Positions 1 to 5,475 of a stretch of DNA of 5,475 nt are shown one piece after another. Each line of letters opens with the position of its first letter. Positions within the stretch are counted from its first letter, which is position 1. The notes below the pieces were generated by a model that did not search any database, had not been told where the DNA came from, and saw only the letters and a program-made list of their open reading frames with translations. The position numbers and the translations under genes are program-made. The stretch comes from Bacteroidales bacterium (GTDB lineage Bacteria; Bacteroidota; Bacteroidia; Bacteroidales; P3). The stretch spans positions 1 to 5,475 of the forward strand of contig JAGNRX010000090.1 in NCBI GenBank assembly GCA_017988355.1, given 5' to 3'.

Positions 1-13
1 TTGTTGTTCGGCG

Positions 14-192
14 CAAATATACAAAATTGAAAGCAATTCACAACAGGGAAAAAAGAATTTAGATATTTCTGTCGTTGTTGTTCGGCGCAAATATACAAAA
101 TTGAAAGCAATTCACAACAATAGGTGAATACCCAGTTGATATACATATGTTGTTGTTCGGCGCAAATATACAAAATTGAAAGCAATTCACAA
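14..192 (-). promoter_or_regulatory. Bacteroidetes-type promoter embedded in each conserved CRISPR repeat
   Basis: On the minus strand each conserved repeat contains TATATTTG, an exact match to the Bacteroidetes -7 box TAnnTTTG, at 14-21, 88-95 and 163-170. Exactly 19 nt upstream of each is a TTG (-33 core) at 41-43, 115-117 and 190-192. Consensus spacing is about 19-21 nt. Initiation about 6-8 nt past the -7 box would fall in the last bases of the repeat, so transcripts would begin just before each spacer. The sequence match is seen directly; promoter activity is inferred. The motif could instead be a chance result of repeat conservation. Confidence 0.55.
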
Positions 193-222
193 CATAGGGT
201 GGGGGCTTTTTTCTTAATAATA

Positions 223-268
223 GTTGTTGTTCGGCGCAAATATACAAAATTTAAAGCAATCTATTAAA
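223..268 (-). repeat. Degenerate terminal CRISPR repeat
   Basis: The first 29 bases (223-251) match the other repeats exactly. Position 252 is t instead of g, 253-260 match again, and of the last eight bases (261-268) only three agree. Read in the crRNA direction, the 5' part is lost, including the tracrRNA-pairing GTTGTGA segment and the TTG of the embedded promoter. The TATATTTG box (237-244) survives, with TTTA at 265-268 lying 20 nt upstream. This copy marks the array boundary. It lies at the transcriptionally upstream end if the array is read on the minus strand. Confidence 0.85.
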
Positions 269-353
269 CACAATAATAATTCAGTTGTTTTAATTTGCTA
301 TCTAGAAGTAATAAGTCCTTATAGTAAAAATTTGTTTCTTTGTTTCTATGATG

Positions 354-441
354 TTATGTTGGCAAGGTAGCACCTCTATGTTGGCAACATAGTGTGTCTA
401 TGTTGGCAAGGTAGAAGCTCTATGTTGGCAACATAGAAGCA
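354..441. repeat. Four 22-bp tandem units with a palindromic core, alternating A-B-A-B
   Basis: Units start at 354, 376, 398 and 420, exactly 22 bp apart. Each has a 17-bp core followed by a variable 5-bp linker (cacct, tgtgt, aagct, aagca). Cores B (376-392 and 420-436) are identical, CTATGTTGGCAACATAG, a perfect 8-bp inverted repeat around one central G. Cores A (354-370, first base t, and 398-414) read CTATGTTGGCAAGGTAG, where the right arm is changed at two bases. Arms of neighbouring units also pair: CAACATAG (385-392) with CTATGTTG (398-405) across a 5-nt loop. The 22-bp period is about two helical turns. The function is unknown; it could be a protein-binding array, an iteron-like element or a dispersed palindromic repeat. 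Confidence 0.85.
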
Positions 442-596
442 TAGGTGTTTAGTTGTAAATTGTTAAATCGCTGTTTTATAGGTTTTAGACTTGTATTTAC
501 TTCTGTTTTTTTGAATAGTATTTCTTCATTAGTTTTTATGACTAAATGTAGTTGACATTTCATTGAGTTTTGTACTGGTTTCAGTTTACACTAAAT

Positions 597-640
597 AAAA
601 AAAAACAAAGAAAATAGAATAATAATATTCAGTTCTTTGT
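597..640 (-). terminator. AT-rich terminator-like hairpin, candidate 3' end of the proline dehydrogenase transcript
   Basis: Outer arms ACAAAGAA (605-612) and TTCTTTGT (633-640) pair over 8 bp. Inside them GAATA (617-621) and TATTC (626-630) pair with a 4-nt loop. On the minus strand the hairpin is followed at once by nine T residues (complement of 597-605). It lies about 145 nt beyond the stop codon of the gene at 785-1972. The stem has very little G+C, so its strength is uncertain. If it works, the transcript has a long 3' UTR carrying the repeats at 654-770. Confidence 0.4.
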
Positions 641-653
641 CTTTTAGATTTAT

Positions 654-770
654 GAATCAAAGTTTCAGGAAAATGAATCGCCGTTTTAATTTATTGAAAC
701 GAAGATTGAGCGCAGTGAAACGAAGATCTAATCTGCTGAATCTTTGATTCGTTGGGAATGAAACGAAGAT
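654..770. repeat. Cluster of short repeats downstream of the proline dehydrogenase gene
   Basis: The 12-mer TGAAACGAAGAT occurs three times in the same orientation, at 695-706, 716-727 and 759-770; on the gene's strand it reads ATCTTCGTTTCA. GAATCAAAG at 654-662 is perfectly inverted as CTTTGATTC at 742-750. The latter also forms a small hairpin, GAATC-TTT-GATTC (738-750). Spacing between the 12-mers is irregular (21 and 43 bp), so this is not a simple tandem array. It may be a decayed dispersed repeat or a structured 3' UTR. No coding sequence or transposase remnant was recognised. Confidence 0.6.
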
Positions 771-784
771 TTATTGCATTAGGT

Positions 785-1972
785 TTATTTCCTTTCTTTC
801 CTTCTTTTTATTTCTCCTAAGATGAGGTTTAGCTCTCTTGAGGTTTGTCCTTTTACGGAGGAGTTTTCTTCTGCTCGGCGAAAGAGGTAGGGCATCATGG
901 TTTTTACTTCGCCGTAGGGTACGTATTTTACTGCATTATAACCTTCTTGTGATAGGTTGTTGGTTATATTGTCACTCATTCCGTAGAGTTGGGAAAAATA
1001 GATGGATGGGTGGTTCTTTGGGAGTTTGTGCTGATGTATTAGTTTTGTTAGTAGGGCTGTGCTTTCTTCGTTATGGGTTGCTACCATAAAATCTATTGTA
1101 TTGATGTTTTCAATTAGATATTTAATCATATTATTGAAGTCTCTGTCGGTTGCGGCTTTGTCTTCTTGGATAGGGGATGGGTAGTTCTTTTCTTGGGCTC
1201 TTCTTCTTTCCAATTCCATATATGCTCCTCGAACTATTTTTAAGCCAAATTTATAATTGCCTTCTAATGCCATTTTGTGATGCATCTTTAGTCTTTCTGA
1301 GCTGTCGTGACGATACATCTGGTAGGTGTTTTGTACTATTGCTTTTTCTTTATTGTAGATTGCCATATATTTCATAACCATTGAGTCTAGCATTGGTTGT
1401 ATCCAGGTGTGTTCTGCATCAACTAGTATTGGGATATTTAGTTTATGTCCTTTTTCAAATATTTGCTTTACTCTCTTTTCTACTCTTTCAAATTCTTTTT
1501 CTTCTTCTTCTCTTAGCTCTTCATTGGCACTTATTTTGACAAATAAATCAAATCTTCCAATTCCTGTTATCTTGAATACGCTAAATGGTACACTATTGTG
1601 TTTGTGGGCAAAGTCTATGGTTTTCATTACTTCTTGGAAGGTGTTGTCGAAGAATTCCTCTTTCTCTTCTCCCTCTGCTGCATAGTCGAGTATGGTTCCA
1701 ATATTTGATTTGCTTAGTTTTTCAACTGTTTTTGCACAGTCTTCAATTGTGCTGCCTCCAACGAAGTATTTATATATTGTATTTCTTATTATCCATTTAA
1801 TTGGTAGGTGGAGAGTGAAGGCAAAGTTTGTTAGATGCTTGCCTATTTTTACCATCAATGGGTTATTCATTACTTTGAATAGGAGGTAGGCTTCTCTTAG
1901 TTCTTTGTTTTTCTTGTTTTTAAATGATATCTCTGAGTTGTTAAAATCGATTGCTTTATTATTTTCTTCCAT
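785..1972 (-). CDS. Proline dehydrogenase (FAD-dependent, monofunctional)
   Basis: This 395-residue protein oxidises L-proline to 1-pyrroline-5-carboxylate, passing electrons through FAD to the quinone pool. It is the first step of proline breakdown to glutamate. Family motifs appear in order along the PRODH beta/alpha barrel: FKITGIGR (133-140), PILVDAEHTW (181-190), QNTYQMY (214-220), LKIVRGAYMELER (244-256), ATHNEES (298-304), FSQLYGMSDN (326-335) and the C-terminal signature KTMMPYLFRRAEEN (357-370), whose paired arginines 365 and 366 bind the proline carboxylate in known structures. It is longer than the roughly 300-residue short bacterial enzymes: it has an N-terminal extension and a charged insert (about 148-172, rich in E, K and R), and resembles the longer Bacteroidetes/eukaryote-like form. 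There is no P5C dehydrogenase domain, so it is not a bifunctional PutA; that partner is not in the window. The ATG at 1970-1972 fits the promoter at 2016-2046 and gives a short A-rich leader without a Shine-Dalgarno sequence. All key motifs are present, so the gene looks intact. Confidence 0.95.
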   Translation of the reverse strand: MEENNKAIDFNNSEISFKNKKNKELREAYLLFKVMNNPLMVKIGKHLTNFAFTLHLPIKWIIRNTIYKYFVGGSTIEDCAKTVEKLSKSNIGTILDYAAEGEEKEEFFDNTFQEVMKTIDFAHKHNSVPFSVFKITGIGRFDLFVKISANEELREEEEKEFERVEKRVKQIFEKGHKLNIPILVDAEHTWIQPMLDSMVMKYMAIYNKEKAIVQNTYQMYRHDSSERLKMHHKMALEGNYKFGLKIVRGAYMELERRRAQEKNYPSPIQEDKAATDRDFNNMIKYLIENINTIDFMVATHNEESTALLTKLIHQHKLPKNHPSIYFSQLYGMSDNITNNLSQEGYNAVKYVPYGEVKTMMPYLFRRAEENSSVKGQTSRELNLILGEIKRRKERK

Positions 1973-2015
1973 ATTATATTTTTTTCTTATGATTATTTCT
2001 TTAGAATAGCTTCTG

Positions 2016-2046
2016 CAAATTTAAAAAGTTTTTTGACTTAATGCAA
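2016..2046 (-). promoter_or_regulatory. Bacteroidetes-type promoter of the proline dehydrogenase gene
   Basis: On the minus strand TAAATTTG (2016-2023) matches the -7 box TAnnTTTG exactly, and TTG (2044-2046) sits 20 nt upstream as the -33 core. The expected start is near 2009-2011, giving a 5' UTR of roughly 37-40 nt before the ATG. It lies between the terminator of the upstream gene and the start codon, which supports independent transcription. No operator or riboswitch is apparent. Confidence 0.7.
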
Positions 2047-2072
2047 TAGATGGTGATAATTCTATTATGATA

Positions 2073-2112
2073 AAAAGAAAAGAGACGAAGTTTTGATATT
2101 CTCCGTCTCTTT
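2073..2112 (-). terminator. Rho-independent terminator after the T9SS surface-protein gene
   Basis: AAAGAGACG (2079-2087) pairs perfectly with CGTCTCTTT (2104-2112). After one mismatch, AG (2089-2090) pairs with CT (2101-2102), leaving a 10-nt loop. On the minus strand the stem runs into a T-rich tail, TCTTTTTATC. It begins about 25 nt past the stop codon of the upstream gene and ends before the next promoter. Confidence 0.85.
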
Positions 2113-2137
2113 ATTAATCTTAGTTTGCTATTGTCTT

Positions 2138-5100
2138 TTACCTAACGACTATCATTTTCTTTGTCAATCTGCGTCCTTCAAATTCAAGCACGTAGTAGTA
2201 AATTCCTTGTGGTAGATTTAGGTTATTAAGGTAGATTTCGTGTTTACCTTCTGAGTAGAATTTGTTTTCATTCAGTATTAGTTTTCCTAAATTGTTTACA
2301 ACAAAGAATCTTGTATTACCTGCTGTTGGAAGGTTAAATGATATTGATGTTGAGTTTTCCAGTGGGTTAGGGATGTTTTGATCTAAGGTAAAGTCATTGG
2401 TTGCAATTTCTTCATCTAGTCCAATTATTTCAGTTGTTTTGTAAACATAGCTTGTGTCGTTTGAGCGGTTTGCGTCATATTGGTAGTCAACCCAAGCAAC
2501 TATGTCGTATATCCCGTTCAAATTCCTTGGTATCCTTTGGTTGAAGGTTAGATAGTTTATCATATTTGGATTAGGTTCGTTATATGGCCAATTAAATGTT
2601 TGAATAACTGGGTTTAACCAATCTCCATTTACAACATATCCAGCATTGATTGTCATTGGACCTCCAATTGTTCCGATATTTCTTGCTCTTAGTTGAACAA
2701 GCGACATTGTGTTTGAGTTTTGTTCTATGTATATTGTATCACTCTTAGCATCTCTTCTTCCAACATATAGGGTACAAGTTGTGTCATTGTCGATATTATT
2801 GTCATTTAAGATATGAACAAATCCACAAATTCCATAATACGGTGCATTTACTCTTGGTAGTGTTGCTTGGAAGTAGTGATGTCCTACTGATCCTGCGGTT
2901 AGTGTGTTATTTAAACGATAGATTTCTTCAACAAATGTTGTTCTATCTCCATTATAATAGTATCCAACAGCAATATCTCTTATTCCTACTGAACTATTGT
3001 TTTGGAAGGTTAGTTGTACTCCGATATAATCTGTGTTATAGTCGTCAATCGTTATAAACTTAGCTTCAAGGTCTCTTGTTGAGCTTGCTCCGTTAACTCT
3101 TCTGAAAAGCGTGTCATTATCATGGTAGAAGTCATCTTCAAGTCCTGTCCATGTCTTTAGGTTAACTGCACCATAGGATGAACGATAAGTTGAGTTGAAA
3201 CGATAGATAAATTCTTCATTATTATATAGAGGTGGATTGAAATTAATTACTTCACGAACTAAATCCTTACCAGTAACTTTATAGTAAACAGGAAGAGAGC
3301 TTACAGGTTGTATTCCTAAGTTCTTGATATGAATTGAAACTTCAATATCATTATTAGCAACAACTACATCTGATGGGCTTAGTATTGATTTTAAAGCAAC
3401 ATCACTTGCAAGTGGTCCAATAACAACATATCTACTAATGGAGTCATTATCGGAATAAAGGTCTGTTGGACTTAGTCGAGTAAATGCAGTTATTTTAAAA
3501 GGATTTGGGAGGAAATCATATACATACTGTCCGTTAGTGAATGTGTATTCGGCAGTGTCACCAGGGGCTAATGGTCTTGGTAGGGTTACGTTTTCAGTAA
3601 CTGGAATAAACATATTCTCTGCTACGTAGCAGGCAATAAAATTAGTTATGCTTTCTGAACCGTAGTTTCTAACCTTAATTTTTGGATAATAAGTTGAACC
3701 AAAATTAGGTAGCTCAGTTGGTGAGATTGCTATTTTAACAACTCCAACATCTTGTGGCCGAAGAGCTCTTTTTATTTCAAAATTATCAATTGCTACTCCA
3801 TCATTAACCGATCCACCACTTCTGAAAACAAATCTTATTTGTAGTTTTGTTCCAATGTAGTAGTCTAATCCTTGAAGTGAGTAGGTATGTTTAGTCCAAC
3901 CTGCTGAGTTTTCAAACCTACTGGAGTCATTATTATACCAGTTAATTCCATTTCCATCATTTCTTGCTCCAAGACGAGCCCATTCTCCTCTGTCATTTAA
4001 GAACTCTAAGTGAATATAACTGCCACTATTTAATGCTCTTCTCATCATAAAGGTCATGGTGTCGGGTTTAATGATACCAATATCAAAAATAGGAGAATAT
4101 AGAATACTTTCATTATTTGCTGGGTGCTTTCCTGCAAGGACAGTCTTCCAACAATTAGGAGCTGAGTATGGTCCTCTTATTGTTGTGTTTGTTGAGTCTG
4201 GTGTTCCAAATTCCCAACAATTGGTTGGAAGTAGTGGATTAGCATTAAAGGCATAGAAGTCATCATAACCTTGTTCATCGAAATCGCAAGAATAAGGCAT
4301 GAAATAAGTCTTAGGTATATAGGAGTTCCTTCTAATTGTGTCGTTTTGATGATATACGTCTCCATCTGCATCAACCCATGCAATAAAGCGAGTTTGACCA
4401 GTTGGAATCATCTCATCAGCCCTAAGGGTTAGTTCAACTCTATTTGCAGGGGCAAGTGAACCAGTCCAGTTGTAAGTGTCTGGAATTCCATTTAGAGACC
4501 AGTGTATAGTAGCAGATGTTAGTGTTGTGGTTCCTGTGTTTCTCAATACAACCTTTATATTATTTTGTTGGACTGTTAGGAACGTTTCTGGGGATGTGAA
4601 TTTAACTAATTCAGCATTAACAGGCCACGTGTTTCTAATAAGCACTTTATAGTCTTCTACTTCTCCAAATAGAGGTTGGTCACTTCCTGTAAAAGGAAGA
4701 CTTCCTCTACCTTGCCATAAGATAACTCTCATTCTTGTGTTTCCTGAAATTGTGTTTGCAGGAACATTAATTCTTCCTTTTGCAATTCCACTTGTACCTG
4801 ACCAAATGGTATCTGAGAACACTTGTTCATTGTCTTCAAATATTCCATTTCTGTCCCAGTCAATAAAGACTCTAACCCATCCGCCTAATTCATTTTCAGT
4901 AATAAGTGATGATGGTTTTTCTGCTTTTATGTAGATTGAGTCATAGATTCCTTTAAATAGAACGACAGGGTTAATGATTTCAGTAAAGTTAGTATATGTA
5001 ATTCCAGAGTTATTAGATGAGTTATCCATATTCCCTATTTGAACTCTTGTAATATCTAATGAAACAGGAGATCCTGAAATGCTTGGAGGATAAATTGTAG

Positions 5101-5475
5101 TTCCATTCTTAGGTTTAACAAGCCAGATGCCCGAAGTGTCATTAAGTGCTGTTGCATCGCTTGCCACGTCAACCCATGCTCTAATTTTAAAGTTTGATAT
5201 TCCAGTGAAATCAGCTAGAGAGTCAAATTTATAGATAAAAGAACTATTTGTTGGTATGGCAGTTGTGCATAGTTCGGTTACATTAATTATTGGAGAATTT
5301 GCTGGACTTGCCTTTTGTATGCTATATGTTACATTAAAGTTTTGCATAGGCATAGTTCCATAGTTTGAAACCTTTACTTTAATTGTATCAGCATTTGTCA
5401 TATATACCCATCCCTCTTGTGGTGGTTCGGTAGGTCCTTGTCCTTGCAAACCAATACATGCACCATCAATTAGAG
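2138..5475 (-). CDS. Large modular secreted or cell-surface protein with T9SS type A sorting domain (C-terminal part, start outside window)
   Basis: The frame is open to the right edge, so the start and signal peptide lie outside; 1111 residues are visible. Residues below are numbered from the Leu codon at 5447-5449. Order of domains: Ig/CARDB-like module (about 1-108); GEVED domain (about 130-272, with VFIDWDRNGIFEDNE and GEVEDYKVLI); second Ig-like module (275-375); MAM/jelly-roll-like domain (383-560, ending GVAIDNFEI); four Ig/CARDB-like modules (565-675, 680-785, 790-895, 900-1003); and a type A sorting domain (about 1019-1103, with QNIPNP, a central LGK and QGIYYYVLE, ending KKMIVVR). 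Five of the six Ig-like modules end in NDT and one in NDS (at 103, 369, 668, 778, 888 and 997). In known T9SS cargo this tail directs passage across the outer membrane and is removed, often with attachment to the surface. The ligand or enzymatic role is unknown, because any catalytic domain would be in the missing N-terminal part. Adhesin and processed protease are both possible. Confidence 0.93.
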   Translation of the reverse strand, partial: LIDGACIGLQGQGPTEPPQEGWVYMTNADTIKVKVSNYGTMPMQNFNVTYSIQKASPANSPIINVTELCTTAIPTNSSFIYKFDSLADFTGISNFKIRAWVDVASDATALNDTSGIWLVKPKNGTTIYPPSISGSPVSLDITRVQIGNMDNSSNNSGITYTNFTEIINPVVLFKGIYDSIYIKAEKPSSLITENELGGWVRVFIDWDRNGIFEDNEQVFSDTIWSGTSGIAKGRINVPANTISGNTRMRVILWQGRGSLPFTGSDQPLFGEVEDYKVLIRNTWPVNAELVKFTSPETFLTVQQNNIKVVLRNTGTTTLTSATIHWSLNGIPDTYNWTGSLAPANRVELTLRADEMIPTGQTRFIAWVDADGDVYHQNDTIRRNSYIPKTYFMPYSCDFDEQGYDDFYAFNANPLLPTNCWEFGTPDSTNTTIRGPYSAPNCWKTVLAGKHPANNESILYSPIFDIGIIKPDTMTFMMRRALNSGSYIHLEFLNDRGEWARLGARNDGNGINWYNNDSSRFENSAGWTKHTYSLQGLDYYIGTKLQIRFVFRSGGSVNDGVAIDNFEIKRALRPQDVGVVKIAISPTELPNFGSTYYPKIKVRNYGSESITNFIACYVAENMFIPVTENVTLPRPLAPGDTAEYTFTNGQYVYDFLPNPFKITAFTRLSPTDLYSDNDSISRYVVIGPLASDVALKSILSPSDVVVANNDIEVSIHIKNLGIQPVSSLPVYYKVTGKDLVREVINFNPPLYNNEEFIYRFNSTYRSSYGAVNLKTWTGLEDDFYHDNDTLFRRVNGASSTRDLEAKFITIDDYNTDYIGVQLTFQNNSSVGIRDIAVGYYYNGDRTTFVEEIYRLNNTLTAGSVGHHYFQATLPRVNAPYYGICGFVHILNDNNIDNDTTCTLYVGRRDAKSDTIYIEQNSNTMSLVQLRARNIGTIGGPMTINAGYVVNGDWLNPVIQTFNWPYNEPNPNMINYLTFNQRIPRNLNGIYDIVAWVDYQYDANRSNDTSYVYKTTEIIGLDEEIATNDFTLDQNIPNPLENSTSISFNLPTAGNTRFFVVNNLGKLILNENKFYSEGKHEIYLNNLNLPQGIYYYVLEFEGRRLTKKMIVVR

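Larger units (their letters stand above)
1..268 (-). CRISPR. End of a type II-like (probably II-C) CRISPR array, continuing past the left edge
   Basis: Four near-identical units lie at 1-45 (first base lost to the window edge), 74-119, 149-194 and 223-268, with a period of 74-75. The three complete-core copies match at every base over 45-46 nt. The sequences between them, 46-73 (28 nt), 120-148 (29 nt) and 195-222 (28 nt), are unrelated to each other, as spacers are. On the minus strand the unit begins TGTTGTGAATTGCTTTC and ends GAACAACAAC, with GTTGT/ACAAC inverted ends. From family knowledge, a repeat of about 46-47 nt starting GTTGTGA(A/T)TTGC with spacers near 30 nt is typical of Bacteroidetes type II-C arrays, and that orientation is the crRNA strand whose 5' part pairs with tracrRNA. 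The subtype is inferred from the repeat alone: no cas9, cas1, cas2 or anti-repeat is present here. Strand is inferred from the same comparison and from the promoter inside each repeat. Confidence 0.92.
269..784. other. Non-coding region between the CRISPR array and the proline dehydrogenase gene
   Basis: No open frame with a protein-like sequence is visible on either strand across these roughly 500 bases, and no tRNA or rRNA was recognised. The region holds the 22-bp tandem palindrome array (354-441), a short inverted repeat AAATGT-5-ACATTT (544-560), the AT-rich terminator-like hairpin (597-640) and a repeat cluster (654-770). Nothing was recognised in 269-353 or 442-543. No copy of the CRISPR anti-repeat (GAAAGCAATTCACAAC-like, outside the array) was found here, so the tracrRNA must be elsewhere. 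Confidence 0.7.

Noticed and set aside
59..247. Minus-strand open frame of 62 codons with a repeated VVNCFQFCIFAPNNN peptide
   Set aside because: It is a read-through of the CRISPR repeats, whose 74-75 nt period happens to keep a frame open. The repeated peptide is the translated repeat, not a protein.
269..353. Possible leader or tracrRNA next to the CRISPR array
   Set aside because: No anti-repeat complementarity and no TAnnTTTG promoter with correct spacing was found; plus-strand strings such as TAATTTG and TAAAAATTTG have the wrong spacing.
544..560. AAATGT-AGTTG-ACATTT inverted repeat as an operator
   Set aside because: A 6-bp AT-rich palindrome is expected by chance in this composition, and no promoter or gene lies beside it.
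738..750. GAATC-TTT-GATTC hairpin as terminator of the proline dehydrogenase gene
   Set aside because: The stem is only 5 bp and no T-run follows on the minus strand; the hairpin at 597-640 with nine T residues fits better.
838..1889. Several plus-strand open frames of 65-92 codons
   Set aside because: They are antisense to the proline dehydrogenase, which shows all family motifs. Their translations are low-complexity, rich in L, F, S and C, with no recognisable domain.
2779..4934. Plus-strand frames and one alternative minus-strand frame inside the large gene
   Set aside because: They overlap clear Ig-like, MAM-like and GEVED domains on the minus strand and have no homology signal of their own.
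5447..5449. TTG as start codon of the large minus-strand gene
   Set aside because: The frame continues upstream without a stop (L-I-D-G-A-C-I-G precedes it) to the window edge. There is no signal peptide after the TTG, although a T9SS cargo needs one. The gene is truncated by the window, not started here.

Overview
The window is AT-rich and looks like a Bacteroidota (Bacteroidetes) chromosome, probably Bacteroidales or Flavobacteriia. Three independent signs support this: a secreted protein ending in a type IX secretion (T9SS) type A sorting domain, TTG-N19/20-TAnnTTTG promoters with no Shine-Dalgarno sequence, and a type II-like CRISPR repeat of the GTTGTGAATTGC... family with 46-nt units. 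The genus cannot be named from this sequence.

Layout from left to right. Positions 1-268 are one end of a CRISPR array: three conserved repeats (the first cut by the window edge), three spacers and a decayed terminal repeat. The array continues past the left edge, and no cas gene or tracrRNA is visible. Positions 269-784 hold no gene. They contain four 22-bp tandem units with a palindromic core (354-441), an AT-rich terminator-like hairpin (597-640), and a block with three copies of a 12-bp motif plus inverted GAATCAAAG (654-770). Positions 785-1972 (minus) encode a complete FAD-dependent proline dehydrogenase with its own promoter at 2016-2046. A terminator at 2073-2112 separates it from a very large minus-strand gene (2138 to beyond 5475). 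That gene encodes the C-terminal 1111 residues of a modular cell-surface protein: Ig/CARDB-like modules, one GEVED domain, one MAM/jelly-roll-like domain, four more Ig-like modules at a regular 109-110 residue period, and a T9SS sorting tail.

Both protein genes lie on the minus strand, but the terminator and promoter between them suggest separate transcription units. Proline catabolism and the surface protein have no evident functional link. The most interesting signal is in the CRISPR array: every conserved repeat, read in its likely crRNA orientation (minus), contains a full Bacteroidetes-type promoter pointing into the next spacer. This suggests each crRNA may be transcribed from its own start, as reported for Neisseria type II-C arrays but with the Bacteroidetes promoter code. 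The 22-bp alternating palindromic array beside it is the second point of interest.
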